64,000 nucleotides of DNA from Tritonibacter multivorans (GTDB lineage: Bacteria; Pseudomonadota; Alphaproteobacteria; Rhodobacterales; Rhodobacteraceae). Positions 45,276 to 54,102 of this stretch are shown here, piece after piece. The DNA lies in contig NZ_CYSD01000018.1 in NCBI RefSeq assembly GCF_001458415.1, positions 1 to 64,000 of the forward strand, in the 5' to 3' direction. Positions within the stretch are counted from its first letter, which is position 1. Each line of letters opens with the position of its first letter. Below the pieces are notes generated by a model, which worked only from the letters and a program-made list of their open reading frames with translations, did no database searches and was not told the origin of the DNA. Position numbers and translations under genes: made by a program.

Positions 45276-46640
45276 TTATCCTTGGACGCCGCTGCCAACG
45301 ACGGTCTGTTCGCCTTTCAGGCCAATCGGCAGGCTTTCCAGATAGGCGTTTGGTGCTTTGCCGTCGTAGGCAATGCCGTCAATGATGTCTTCCGCCGGGG
45401 TCGGGGCTTTGTAGCCATCGCTGTCCCAGGGGAAGTCCGCTTCATTGGCCAGACCTTCGTCGACCAGCATACGGGCTGCTTCGAGGTAGATTTCCGGCTT
45501 GTAGACGGATTTGGCGACTTCATCGTACCAGCTGTCAGGCTTCGCCTCAGCAATCTGACCCCAGCGGCGCATCTGGGTCAGGTACCAGACAGCATCAGAA
45601 TAGAACGGGTAGGTCGCGTTGTAGCGGAAGAACACGTTGAAGTCGGGCACTTCGCGCTTGTCGCCTTTCTCATATTCAAACGTGCCGGTCATGGAGGCCG
45701 CGATCACGTCATAGTCGGCGCCCACATAATCCGGGCGGGACAGGATCTCCACCGCTTCCGGGCGGTTGGCGTTGTCGTTTTCATCCAGCCACTGGGCGGC
45801 ACGGATCAGCGCTTTGACAACGGCCAGGGTGGTGTTCGGGTTTTCTTCGGCGAATTCAGCCGTGATGCCAAAGACCTTCTCGGGGTTGTTCTTCCACAGC
45901 TCATAGTCGGTGATCACCGGAACGCCGATGCCTTTGAACACGGCCTGCTGGTTCCACGGCTCACCGACGCAGTAGCCAGAGATGGTGCCCGCTTCGAGCG
46001 TTGCAGGCATCTGCGGCGGCGGGGTCACGGACAGGAACGCCTCGGCGCCGATCTGACCGGTGACGTTTTCAGGCGAATAGAAACCCGGCTGAATGCCGCC
46101 GGCGGCCAGCCAGTACCGCAGTTCGTAGTTGTGGGTGGAGACCGGGAAAACCATGCCCATGTTGAAGGGCTTGCCCTTGGCGTTGAACTCCTCGATCACC
46201 GGTTTCAGGTGCGAAGCTGAGATCGGGTGTGCGATTTTGCCATCCGCATCGGTGGGCAGGTTCGGCTTGATCATTTCCCAGACCTCATTGGACAGGGTGA
46301 TGCCGTTGCCGTTCAGGTCCATGGAGAAGGGGGTGATGATATGTGCCTCGGTGCCATAACCGATGGTCGCGGCCAGCGGCTGACCGGCCAGCATATGCGC
46401 CCCATCAAGGGTGCCGTCGATCACGCCGTCCAAGAGAACTTTCCAGTTCGCCTGCGCCTCGAGGGTCACAAACAGGCCTTCGTCATCAAAGAAACCCTGC
46501 TCATAGGCCACCGCCAGCGGTGCCATGTCAGTGAGTTTGATAAAGCCAAAAGTCAGCTCGTCTTTTTCCAGTTCCAGCTCGGCAAAAGCCGGGCTCACCA
46601 GAGCGGTCGTAGCAGCCATTGCGGCGATCAGTTTCTTCAT
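45276..46640 (-). CDS. nrtA: Nitrate ABC transporter substrate-binding protein
   Basis: 454 residues from ATG 46640, which has GGGGGA nine bases upstream; the open frame runs 24 codons higher, into the leader RNA. The signal peptide is [20 protein letters not shown]. The mature protein is a CmpA/NrtA-type binding protein ([19 protein letters not shown]). It captures nitrate in the periplasm for NrtB and the ATPase. It is the first structural gene after the attenuator leader; 119 bases separate it from nrtB with no clear gene or terminator. Confidence 0.93.
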   Translation of the reverse strand: MKKLIAAMAATTALVSPAFAELELEKDELTFGFIKLTDMAPLAVAYEQGFFDDEGLFVTLEAQANWKVLLDGVIDGTLDGAHMLAGQPLAATIGYGTEAHIITPFSMDLNGNGITLSNEVWEMIKPNLPTDADGKIAHPISASHLKPVIEEFNAKGKPFNMGMVFPVSTHNYELRYWLAAGGIQPGFYSPENVTGQIGAEAFLSVTPPPQMPATLEAGTISGYCVGEPWNQQAVFKGIGVPVITDYELWKNNPEKVFGITAEFAEENPNTTLAVVKALIRAAQWLDENDNANRPEAVEILSRPDYVGADYDVIAASMTGTFEYEKGDKREVPDFNVFFRYNATYPFYSDAVWYLTQMRRWGQIAEAKPDSWYDEVAKSVYKPEIYLEAARMLVDEGLANEADFPWDSDGYKAPTPAEDIIDGIAYDGKAPNAYLESLPIGLKGEQTVVGSGVQG

Positions 46641-46694
46641 CAGGTCATCCCCCTGTTGTTGTGTCCTGCCCGTTAGCGGAGAGCAGAGCAGGAC

Positions 46695-46760
46695 AAAAAA
46701 AGAGCCGCTCAACCAAGAGACACGCCGGGAGGAGGATGGCGGTCTCGGGGTTGAGCGGCT
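46695..46760 (-). terminator. Leader terminator of the nitrate operon
   Basis: In transcript sense, AGCCGCTCAACC (46760-46749) pairs with GGTTGAGCGGCT (46714-46703), the stem being extended inside by GAGAC/GTCTC, and is followed by C and seven Ts (46701-46695). It lies about 55 bases before the nrtA start, so it must be passed for the operon to be expressed. Confidence 0.9.
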
Positions 46761-46798
46761 TTGCTCAGTATGGGTACCACCACCAGTCGTGGTTGTGG
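46752..46798 (-). ncRNA. Two-hairpin ANTAR antiterminator element
   Basis: On the minus strand, hairpin 1 (46798 to 46777) has stem CCACAACC/GGTGGTGG with one A-G mismatch and hexaloop ACGACT. Nine bases later, hairpin 2 (46767 to 46752) is the perfect stem TGAGC/GCTCA with hexaloop AAAGCC, which has the A1 and G4 bases required in ANTAR targets. Hairpin 2's 3' side is also the 5' arm of the terminator, so binding of NasT would prevent the terminator forming. Hairpin 1 keeps A1 but has A at position 4, a deviation. Confidence 0.75.
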
Positions 46799-46941
46799 AT
46801 TGATCTCGTGGCTGGCGTCGTTGCTAGCCTGATTTCACTCTGCCAAAGGGTCTGGCGTGGCGGAACGGGTTTTACACAAAACTGACAAGTTTCCGCCGCG
46901 TTGCAGCAGGTGGGTCAGGAATTCTGCCCGTTTTTTGTGCG

Positions 46942-48117
46942 TCACTTTTGGCTGGGGTCAAAGATTTGGCCGTCAAAGAACCGGTTTTCGACCGAATCCT
47001 TAACAGAGTGAGTCGCAGAATCACGCTGCGGTGCCGCAATTGCCCCCTCGGCGCGGCTGCATTCTTCCGGCACATCCACCTTCAGACCCTCGAGCGCGCT
47101 GCGGTAGAGTTCCCCGCGGAACACCTGCGCGGCGCGGGTCTGGGCATTCGCCCGCTCCAGCCCCATACGCGATGCCAATTGGGTGGCAATCCACTGGGCC
47201 TGACTGTCCCACGGATAGGTTGCATGCCCCTTGTGAAAGCGCAGGAAGCCTTTGACCTCGCGCTGCAGGCCCTGCGGCGTGACGGTCAGATTGCCCGAAA
47301 GCGCGCGGTCGATCATTTCGGGCGGCATATTCAGATAGGGCGCGCGGGACAGGATTTCGGCCGCCAGCACCCGGCTGTCGGGATCTGACAGCCAGCGCCC
47401 GGATTTCCAGACCGCGCGGATCAGCCGCCCCGACAGTTCGGTTTCATTTGCGGCCCAGTCCTCGCGCACGGCCAGCACCTTTTCCGGAGCAAAAGACCAG
47501 ATCGCCGAGGTCGGCAGGAGCAGTGACCCCAGGGCCTCTTCCACCACAATCGACCCCCAAGGTTCGCCCACGCAGAACGCATCCACATCGCCTGCGCGAA
47601 TGGCCTCGGCCATCAGGGGCGGCGGCACGGTGCGAATGTCGATGCCCTGCGGTGCAGGATATCCCAGCGCGTTCAGCCAGTAATACAACAGCTCTGCATG
47701 CATGGAGAACGGGAAGGGCACGGCAATGCGCAGCGGGCCTTGGGCGGCCTCGATCAGCGCATGGCCTGCGGCATGGGCGTCATTGAAGGCAAAGTCATGG
47801 CCCTGCGCGCGTAGGCGGTCCGCCATCTCGGCGCTGACGCCAATGACATTGCCATTGATCGACAGCACAGATATCGCGGCCAGCCCGGTGCCCACATTCC
47901 CCAGCCCAAGGGCCGAAGCCACGGGCAGGGGCGACAACATATGGGCCGCATCCACGCGGCCAAAACACAGCATGTCCCGCAAGCTTGACCAGCTGGGCGC
48001 GCGCTGCAGGTCCAGATCCAGACCTTCCTCAGCGGCAAAACCCATTTCCTGCGCCACGATCAGCGGGGCCGCATCAACAAGCGGGATGAACCCCACAGGA
48101 ATACGCGCGCCCTTCAT
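46942..48117 (-). CDS. nasS: NasS nitrate sensor (cytoplasmic NrtA-like protein)
   Basis: 391 residues of the CmpA/NrtA binding-protein family (IPVGFIPLVDAAPLIVAQEM) but with no signal peptide, as expected for NasS. In known NasS-NasT systems NasS holds NasT inactive until nitrate or nitrite binds. Its ATG overlaps the nasT stop by four bases, so the pair is made in step. It lies directly upstream of the attenuator leader of nrtA. Confidence 0.9.
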   Translation of the reverse strand: MKGARIPVGFIPLVDAAPLIVAQEMGFAAEEGLDLDLQRAPSWSSLRDMLCFGRVDAAHMLSPLPVASALGLGNVGTGLAAISVLSINGNVIGVSAEMADRLRAQGHDFAFNDAHAAGHALIEAAQGPLRIAVPFPFSMHAELLYYWLNALGYPAPQGIDIRTVPPPLMAEAIRAGDVDAFCVGEPWGSIVVEEALGSLLLPTSAIWSFAPEKVLAVREDWAANETELSGRLIRAVWKSGRWLSDPDSRVLAAEILSRAPYLNMPPEMIDRALSGNLTVTPQGLQREVKGFLRFHKGHATYPWDSQAQWIATQLASRMGLERANAQTRAAQVFRGELYRSALEGLKVDVPEECSRAEGAIAAPQRDSATHSVKDSVENRFFDGQIFDPSQK

Positions 48118-48698
48118 GACAACAGTTCCGCTGCGGTGACCAGCGACTGGGCCACATCGGCCATGCGTTGGTTCTTGTTCATCGCCGTTTTGCGCATCAG
48201 CGCATAGGCCTGTTCTTCATTAATGCCGCGTGCCTTCATAATCATGCCTTTGGCGCGGTCGATCACCTTGCGTTCTTCCAGCGCGCGTTTGGTTTCTGCC
48301 AATTCGGTGCGCATGCGCTGAAACAGGGCAAAGCGGGCAATGGCCGCATCCAGAATGGGTTTCAGCCGGTTGGGCTGCATGCCATCGACCACATAGGCAG
48401 ACACGCCTGCCTCAATCGCCGCCGCGGACAGCCCTTCGCCTGCGCGGTCGACAAACATGGCGACGGGACGCTCTAGCGCGCCCGAGGCCAGCGTCAGCTC
48501 TTCCAGCGTATCACGCGAGGGGTTTTCAAGGTCGATCAGCACCACATCGGGGTTCAGCGCCTGAATTTGGCGCGCCAGCCGATTGGTGTCATGGATCAGG
48601 TGCAGCTCAAACTCGCCGGCGGCGCGCAGCGCATCGCCCACTTCGGCGGCGCGGTCGGCGTCGGGTTCGACAAGGACAATGGAAAGAGGGCGAGGCAT
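48114..48698 (-). CDS. nasT: NasT transcription antiterminator (receiver-like plus ANTAR)
   Basis: 194 residues from ATG 48698 (MPRPLSIVLVEPDADRA); the frame is open 27 codons further upstream without support. The N-terminal domain is a pseudo-receiver (DVVLIDLENPSRD), and the C-terminal ANTAR domain contains KVIDRAKGMIMKARGINEEQ and AYALMRKTAMNKNQRMADVA. Free NasT binds paired hexaloop hairpins in leader RNA and stops terminator formation. The predicted target lies upstream of nrtA. Confidence 0.93.
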   Translation of the reverse strand: MPRPLSIVLVEPDADRAAEVGDALRAAGEFELHLIHDTNRLARQIQALNPDVVLIDLENPSRDTLEELTLASGALERPVAMFVDRAGEGLSAAAIEAGVSAYVVDGMQPNRLKPILDAAIARFALFQRMRTELAETKRALEERKVIDRAKGMIMKARGINEEQAYALMRKTAMNKNQRMADVAQSLVTAAELLS

Positions 48699-48872
48699 GG
48701 GTTCAGATACAAAGTGCCTGCCCCCCGAAGTAAAGGCGCAGCGTCGAAAGCACGGGCGCGCTGCGGTGCGAATGCTCAAAGTTTAGGCGTTTGCGAGGGC
48801 TATTCTCTGCCGATGTGGCCCACAAGCACTAGTGCAGGGCAGGCGGGCTGAGCTACCCAGTCGGAAAGACCA

Positions 48873-49880
48873 ATGCCCAAATGCAGGACCCTTGCCATGA
48901 CCGCCACCTTCCGGACCTCCGCCCTTGCCGCGCTTGTTTTGGCCTGTGGGCTGACCAGCCCCGTTCAGGCCGACGGGCTCGCCGAACCGGTCATCATTGA
49001 AGAGCTTATTGTGCCAGAGACCGGCTGGTCGCGCATTGGCTATGGCCGCCTGATCGTCAACGATCTGATTGGCGATGGCGAAGACCGCTGGCGCACGGGC
49101 TCGGTTGCGTCCTCACGACTATATATGCGGGGTGGAGAACGCGCCTGGCGCGGACAGGCCCCGGCGCAGTTTGGCGAATTGTGGGAGCTGCGCTTTCTGG
49201 GGCAGGTGATTTCGCCTTCAAACCTGACCAATCCGGCTGCCGATGATCGCCGCCAGGCCGGGGCGCTGTCGCTGGGGTTGCACACCCATGTGGCCCGCCA
49301 GGAGTGGGAGATCAGCCTTGGTGGGGATCTCGTGGTGATTGGCCCGCAGACCAATCTGGATGACCTGCAGGACGGGCTGCACGACATCTTTGATGGACCC
49401 GCCGTGTCGGATGCCGCGCGCGATGGCCAGATCGGCAATAAAATCCGTGCCACTGCGGTGGGCGAGGTGGGCCGCAATATCGCCTTGTCCGCGCGCAGCA
49501 CCCTGCGCCCCTTTGCCGAGGCGCGCCTGGGCGATGAAACCCTGCTGCGCGCGGGCTTTGATCTGATGGTCGGCCAGACCGGAACGGACGAGCTGTGGCT
49601 GCGTGATCCCGTCACTGGCCATCGCTACCGTGGCATGTATGAAAACCGCGGGCTTGGCTTTGTGGTGGGCGGCGATGTCGCCTATGTCGACAGCTCGGTT
49701 TACCTGCCGGATGGCGGCTCTGTTGAACTGGAGCCTTCGCGCGCGCGGCTGCGGGCTGGGGTGCACTGGCAGGGCGAAAGCGACGCTGTTTTCTTTGGCC
49801 TCACCTATCTGAGCGAGGAATTCAAAGGTCAGGACGAAGGCCAGCTGGTCGGCGCAATCCGCTGGAAATGGGCTTTCTAA
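48873..49880 (+). CDS. Outer membrane LpxR-family (DUF2219) lipid A deacylase-like protein
   Basis: 335 residues. A signal peptide (ALAALVLACGLTSPVQADG) is followed by a beta-barrel protein with the family's early motif NDLIGDGEDRWRTGS (Asn63) and a C-terminal Phe (RWKWAF) typical of BAM-inserted barrels. LpxR removes the 3'-acyloxyacyl chain from lipid A in Salmonella and others, depending on calcium. Whether this member has that activity is not certain. ATG 48897 is an equally good start. It is transcribed away from nasT. Confidence 0.8.
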   Translation: MPKCRTLAMTATFRTSALAALVLACGLTSPVQADGLAEPVIIEELIVPETGWSRIGYGRLIVNDLIGDGEDRWRTGSVASSRLYMRGGERAWRGQAPAQFGELWELRFLGQVISPSNLTNPAADDRRQAGALSLGLHTHVARQEWEISLGGDLVVIGPQTNLDDLQDGLHDIFDGPAVSDAARDGQIGNKIRATAVGEVGRNIALSARSTLRPFAEARLGDETLLRAGFDLMVGQTGTDELWLRDPVTGHRYRGMYENRGLGFVVGGDVAYVDSSVYLPDGGSVELEPSRARLRAGVHWQGESDAVFFGLTYLSEEFKGQDEGQLVGAIRWKWAF

Positions 49881-49988
49881 GCCACAACTTTGCCTTCTAG
49901 CCCCTTGCGCCCTAAGGAAACATTTGCGCTGCTGGGGGTGGCTTTGTTAACCAATCGTTAAAAGATAAAAAACAAAGCAGGCAGGCAA

Positions 49989-51095
49989 ATGACGCTGGAG
50001 CAGACAGCGGCGGGCGGCGCGACCGCGCGTCAGGTCATGCATTTGATTGCATGGGCACAGACAGAGGTGGATGGTTTGGTGGCCGCACCGCGCGAGGCGC
50101 TTTCTATTGGCGCGTCCTGGTGCTGGTGGGGCGAGGTGCTGACGCTGGAGGCGCCCATGCCCTTGCCGGGCGAGGCCGCGCAATCTCATCGACAACGCTG
50201 CGCGCAGGAGGCCTACCGTATGGTCAGCGCGGCCCTGCAGGACACGCTGTCGCAACCGCGCGCCGAAGATCGCCTGCGCCAGCCCATGCATCAGTTCCGC
50301 GTCTGCAATGGCGCCCAAAGCCACGACATTACCTTGATCGAACTGGGGCAGGGGCAGTTTCCGCTCTTGCTGATCTGTGGCGCGCGCCCGGATCCCAATT
50401 GCGATCTCTGGATCGAAGCGCTCAGCGCCGGTGCCGCAGATCCCAGACAGACAGATGGCACGCTGCCCGGCACGGTCGAGGCGCTGCCGGGGCTGACCAG
50501 CCTGCCGCCGGGCTCTATGGTCGATACCCCGCGTGGGCCTCTGCCGGTGGAAAGCCTGCGCGCGGGGGATCTGATTTCGACCCGCAATGGACCGGTTCCC
50601 GTGCAATGGTCCGGTCGCAGCCGGCTCAGCGGTGCGCGGCTGTTTGCAATGCCCGATCTGCGCCCGGTGCGTCTGGGGTCGGATGTGCTGGCGGGCCAAC
50701 CCGCAACCGAGGTCACCCTGCCAATGGATCATCTGATTTTGATCAGCGGCACACGGGCCGAGGCGCTGTTTGGTCTGCCCGAGGTGCTGCTCGAAGCGGG
50801 CGATGTGGCGGAGGTGCTTTATGATGCACCGCAGGAGGTGCCGTCAGCGGGCCGCGAGCTGCACTATGTGCATTTGCTTCTGGCTCAGCCACAGGTGTTT
50901 CGTGTGAATGGTCTGGACAGTGCGACGCAGCCTGCCGACAGTGACGCATTGGCGCTGCTGGACCCGACGGGACGCGAGGCGCTTTTTGCGGCCTTTCCGC
51001 AGGTGGCAGCTGCCACAGCGCGCCCAGCGTTGCCGCGAGGCACCCGCAGGCTGAGCGCCCGGGACGTGCGCGGTTTGCGCGGGCAGGTGGCCTGA
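49989..51095 (+). CDS. Hint_2-domain protein lacking the catalytic cysteine
   Basis: 368 residues. The first 165 residues are of unknown type (no signal peptide or membrane helix). A Hint_2 domain follows from about 170: SLPPGSMVDTPRGPLPVESL, then a GDLISTRNGPVPVQWSG segment and a late HLILISGTRAE-like part. In related proteins the segment reads CFTPGT; here the cysteine position is Ser171. Serine can replace cysteine in some inteins, so activity is possible but not assured. The protein resembles the C-terminal part of the RTX/Hint exoprotein at 1818-5738. AGGCAGG nine bases before the ATG is the ribosome site. Confidence 0.78.
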   Translation: MTLEQTAAGGATARQVMHLIAWAQTEVDGLVAAPREALSIGASWCWWGEVLTLEAPMPLPGEAAQSHRQRCAQEAYRMVSAALQDTLSQPRAEDRLRQPMHQFRVCNGAQSHDITLIELGQGQFPLLLICGARPDPNCDLWIEALSAGAADPRQTDGTLPGTVEALPGLTSLPPGSMVDTPRGPLPVESLRAGDLISTRNGPVPVQWSGRSRLSGARLFAMPDLRPVRLGSDVLAGQPATEVTLPMDHLILISGTRAEALFGLPEVLLEAGDVAEVLYDAPQEVPSAGRELHYVHLLLAQPQVFRVNGLDSATQPADSDALALLDPTGREALFAAFPQVAAATARPALPRGTRRLSARDVRGLRGQVA

Positions 51096-51155
51096 GGTCT
51101 GAGGCCCTATGGTCTGAGGCCCTATGGTCTGAGGGCGTAGGATCTGAGGTCTGGG
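51096..51155 (+). repeat. Short tandem repeat, 15-base unit, about four copies
   Basis: GGTCTGAGGCCCTAT occurs twice exactly (51096-51110, 51111-51125), then two degenerate copies (51126-51155). It begins right after the stop codon of the Hint protein gene. Slipped-strand expansion is the likely origin; no function can be claimed. Confidence 0.85.
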
Positions 51156-51434
51156 CGCGCGTGGGCCTGCGGATAAATCTCGGGCGGGGCTGTTGACTCT
51201 GCCACAGGTTCCTTTATACGCGCGGCTTCATTGGTGTTGGTGGCCCCCGCAAGGGGATGCCTGTCATGGGTCGGGATCGCAGATCGCACTCAAGAGGACA
51301 ACGCCCTTTATAGCCGCCGTTCTTTCCGGCTGCGTTCTGGCTGATCTGGCTTGCGGGACCACGCGTCCGCAAGCTGAAAAGTGGGAACCGGTCTTCGGGT
51401 TGAATTGCGGAGCCTACTTAAAGGAGATCAGCGT
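51156..51434 (+). promoter_or_regulatory. Promoter and leader region of rpsD
   Basis: A promoter-like pair, TTGACT at 51193-51198 and TATACG at 51215-51220 (16-base spacer), starts a roughly 210-base leader. The leader contains a hairpin, CTTGCGGGAC at 51350-51359 with GTCCGCAAG at 51365-51373 and one bulged G, and ends in AAAGGAG before the rpsD ATG. Ribosomal protein S4 regulates translation by binding mRNA leaders in other bacteria; whether this hairpin does so is unknown. Confidence 0.55.
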
Positions 51435-52055
51435 ATGACTAAACGTACAGCTGCCAAGTATAAAATTGACCGCCGCATGGGCGAAAACATCTGGGGCCGT
51501 CCGAAGTCCCCGCTGAACCGTCGTGAATATGGCCCCGGCCAGCACGGTCAGCGCCGCAAGGGCAAACTGTCCGACTTCGGTATCCAGCTGCGCGCCAAAC
51601 AGAAGCTGAAAGGCTACTACGGCGACCTGACCGAGAAACAATTCCGTCGCATCTACGGCGAAGCAGAGCGTGTTAAAGGCGACACCGGTGAAAACCTCAT
51701 CGGTCTGCTGGAGCGCCGCCTGGACGCGGTTGTGTACCGCGCCAAGTTCGTGCCGACCGTCTTTGCTGCACGTCAGTTCGTGAACCACGGCCACGTTCTG
51801 GTCAACGGCAAGCGCGTGAACATCCCCTCCTACCGCGTCAAAGAAGGCGACGTGATCGAGGTCCGCGAGAAGTCCAAGCAAATGACCGTTCTGCTGGAAG
51901 CTGTTCAGCTGGCCGAGCGTGACGTTCCGGATTACGTCGAAGCTGACCACTCCAAAATGACCGCAACCTTCGTGCGCACCCCCGGCCTGGCCGACGTGCC
52001 GTACCCGGTTGTTATGGAACCGAACCTGGTCGTCGAATTCTACGCGAAAAACTAA
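51435..52055 (+). CDS. rpsD: 30S ribosomal protein S4
   Basis: 206 residues, start [20 protein letters not shown], with the family motif [13 protein letters not shown] and an S4 RNA-binding domain ([20 protein letters not shown]). It is one of the first proteins to bind 16S rRNA in 30S assembly. AAAGGAG lies nine bases before the ATG. The start is the ATG at 51435, not upstream in-frame codons. In alphaproteobacteria rpsD often stands alone, outside the large ribosomal operons, as here. Confidence 0.98.
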   Translation: MTKRTAAKYKIDRRMGENIWGRPKSPLNRREYGPGQHGQRRKGKLSDFGIQLRAKQKLKGYYGDLTEKQFRRIYGEAERVKGDTGENLIGLLERRLDAVVYRAKFVPTVFAARQFVNHGHVLVNGKRVNIPSYRVKEGDVIEVREKSKQMTVLLEAVQLAERDVPDYVEADHSKMTATFVRTPGLADVPYPVVMEPNLVVEFYAKN

Positions 52056-52083
52056 TTTTCGCCGATCGACCAAGATCTTTGCG

Positions 52084-52111
52084 AAAGGGCGGCCCTCGGG
52101 CTGCCCTTTTT
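52084..52111 (+). terminator. Intrinsic terminator after rpsD
   Basis: AAAGGGCGGCC at 52084-52094 pairs with GGCTGCCCTTT at 52099-52109 (one G-T wobble), loop CTCG, followed by TT. It begins 29 bases after the rpsD stop. Confidence 0.88.
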
Positions 52112-52208
52112 GCGTTCTGGTGGCGCTGTTACTTCCGTGAAACAGGTTTTGCGCTAAACTGCTTCCATTCACCCGGCAAAAGACCGGGGACAAACGGGAG
52201 TAACAAGA

Positions 52209-52778
52209 ATGTTTCGCAAGACCTTTGCCACGGCCATCTTCGGGGTGATCTGCGCAGGCGCCAGCTTGGCGGCGCCGCTTAAACTGACCCCGGCTGATCC
52301 ACAGCCCTCTGGCCTGAAACCGGGGTTGTCGGTGCGCTATGCCTATCCATCGGATGTGAAAAACCTGCGCGGGGCAGAGCGCGCGCTGGAGCGTAAAAGC
52401 GAGGCTGGCCCGCCGCTCGCGGGGCTGGATTACCGCGACACCGATATTGGTCAGAAAGTGCTGACCTCGAAACGGGACGAAAACGTTGCCGCAGACATTC
52501 GCGGCTTTGTGAAATTTGACGCGCCGGGCATCTACACAATTGATTTCCTGACCAATGACGGGTTGCGCGCGCAGGTGGGCGGGCAGGTTGTCGGCGAATA
52601 TGATGGTCGCCAGCCCTGCGAAGAAACCTACGCGGTAGAGGTCGAGGTGCCCGCGGCCGGTTGGTATCCGCTTGAGGCGCTGTATTTCCAGCGCACCAAA
52701 ACCGCCTGTCTGCACATGCGGGCCGGGCCTGCGGGCAAACGCCCGAACTGGATGCCCGACACGGCGTTTGGCCACTGA
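52209..52778 (+). CDS. Secreted PA14-like domain protein
   Basis: 189 residues: signal peptide MFRKTFATAIFGVICAGASL followed by AAP, then a single domain with GLSVRYAYP near residue 39 and IRGFVKFDAPGIYTIDFLTN at about 97-116, the pattern of PA14/carbohydrate-binding beta folds, ending with a Cys pair (Cys137, Cys163). It probably lies in the periplasm or outside the cell. The ligand and partners are unknown; neighbours give no clue. The family call is moderate. Confidence 0.6.
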   Translation: MFRKTFATAIFGVICAGASLAAPLKLTPADPQPSGLKPGLSVRYAYPSDVKNLRGAERALERKSEAGPPLAGLDYRDTDIGQKVLTSKRDENVAADIRGFVKFDAPGIYTIDFLTNDGLRAQVGGQVVGEYDGRQPCEETYAVEVEVPAAGWYPLEALYFQRTKTACLHMRAGPAGKRPNWMPDTAFGH

Positions 52779-52798
52779 CACCTGCGATGCGGGGTTTC

Positions 52799-52860
52799 GC
52801 TTCGGGCTGCGCCCGAAGCGACCGCCGCCGCGCGCGCCCCTGCGGGGCGCGCGCGGCGGC
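52799..52860. repeat. Two adjacent GC-rich perfect hairpins
   Basis: GCTTCGGGC/GCCCGAAGC forms the first stem (52799-52807 with 52811-52819, loop TGC). The second has a 17-base perfect stem at 52824-52840 and 52844-52860, loop TGC. They follow the PA14-like gene. Without a T-tract the function is unclear, though such structures can stall polymerase or block exonucleases. Confidence 0.75.
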
Positions 52861-52901
52861 CCCCGTAACAAGCGGAGCGCGCAAGGCGCGTGACGCGTTT
52901 C

Positions 52902-52923
52902 AGGGGCCGTTCCGGCCCCTTTC
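52902..52923 (+). terminator. Weak intrinsic terminator upstream of hisC
   Basis: AGGGGCC at 52902-52908 pairs with GGCCCCT at 52914-52920, loop GTTCC, followed by TTT-like TT then C. It could end transcription from the PA14-like gene before hisC; the T-tract is short. Confidence 0.5.
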
Positions 52924-53013
52924 GCAGGGCATCCTTGGCATCGGGCGCAGATGCGGCTTTTCCATTGCAGCTGTGGGCGTTATTAGGATTGGGATCTCGA
53001 AGGAGTCCCGATC

Positions 53014-54102
53014 ATGACGCAACTCACACCGCAGCCCGGTATTATGGACATCGCCCTCTATCAGAGCGGCAAATCCCATGTGGCGGGCGTGGAAAAGGTC
53101 ATCAAGCTCAGCGCCAATGAAAACCCCTTTGGGCCCAGCCCCAAGGCGATTGCGGCTGCCACCGCTGCGGCGCCCGGTCTCCATCGATACCCCAGCACCG
53201 ATCACGCGTCCCTGCGCGCCGCCATTGGCGAGGTCCACGGCCTCGACCCCGACCGGCTGATCTGTGGTGTCGGCAGCGACGAGGTGCTGCAATTCATTGT
53301 CCACGCTTATGCAGGCCCCGGCGATGAGGTGCTTTATACCGAACACGGGTTTTCCATGTATCCGATCCTTGCGCGGATGGCAGGGGCCACCCCTGTGGTG
53401 GTGGCCGAGGCCGCGCGCCGCGTCGATGTGGACGCGCTGCTGGCTGCTGTGAACGACCGCACCCGGGTGGTGTTCCTGACCAACCCCGGCAACCCCACCA
53501 GCACCATGCTGGAAGAAGCCGAAGTCATGCGTCTGGCGGCGGGGCTGCCCGATCACGTGCTGCTGGTGGTCGATGGGGCCTATGCCGAGTTTAACGAAGG
53601 CTTCGACGGTGGTGCCGCTGTTGTGGATGCGCACCCGAACGCGATCATGACCCGCACGTTCTCCAAGATCTATGGTCTGGGCGGGCTGCGTGTCGGCTGG
53701 GGCTATGCATCCCGCGCGATCATCGACGTGCTGAACCGGGTGCGCCAGCCCTTTAACCTGTCGACGCTTGCGCTGGCCACGGCCGAGGCGGCGGTGCGCG
53801 ATCAGGATTACGTCGTCTTCTGCCGCGAACAGAACGCCAAATGGCGCGCCTATCTGGTCGAGGAACTGGCCGCCGTGGGCATTCCTTGCGACCCCAGTCA
53901 CACCAATTTCATCCTGGCGCGCTTTGCCGATCAAGACGAGGCCGAGGCCTGTGATGCCCATCTGCAATCCCAGGGTCTGATCGTGCGCAAAGTGGCGGGC
54001 TATGGCATCCCGAACGGTCTGCGCATCACCATCGGGGATGAGGACAGCACCCGCGCGATTGCCGCCGCCATCCGCGCATTCAAAGAAGGCCCGGCAACAT
54101 GA
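53014..54102 (+). CDS. hisC: Histidinol-phosphate aminotransferase
   Basis: 362 residues of the class II-like aminotransferase fold. PLP-lysine is Lys218 in [16 protein letters not shown]; other motifs are [14 protein letters not shown] near residue 29 and [10 protein letters not shown]. It interconverts histidinol phosphate and imidazole-acetol phosphate in histidine synthesis, and such enzymes often also act on aromatic amino acids, which fits the coupled tyrC gene. AAGGAG lies ten bases before the ATG. It overlaps tyrC by four bases. Confidence 0.93.
   Translation: MTQLTPQPGIMDIALYQSGKSHVAGVEKVIKLSANENPFGPSPKAIAAATAAAPGLHRYPSTDHASLRAAIGEVHGLDPDRLICGVGSDEVLQFIVHAYAGPGDEVLYTEHGFSMYPILARMAGATPVVVAEAARRVDVDALLAAVNDRTRVVFLTNPGNPTSTMLEEAEVMRLAAGLPDHVLLVVDGAYAEFNEGFDGGAAVVDAHPNAIMTRTFSKIYGLGGLRVGWGYASRAIIDVLNRVRQPFNLSTLALATAEAAVRDQDYVVFCREQNAKWRAYLVEELAAVGIPCDPSHTNFILARFADQDEAEACDAHLQSQGLIVRKVAGYGIPNGLRITIGDEDSTRAIAAAIRAFKEGPAT

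Larger units (their letters stand above)
46641..46941 (-). promoter_or_regulatory. nrtA leader region with ANTAR-type attenuator
   Basis: The 300 bases between nasS and nrtA carry, in transcript order, a short inverted repeat AAACT/AGTTT at 46879-46892, two hairpins typical of ANTAR RNA targets (46777-46798 and 46752-46767) and an intrinsic terminator (46695-46760). No gene is present. I could not fix the -35/-10 boxes; transcription may start in this gap or read through from nasS. Confidence 0.75.
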
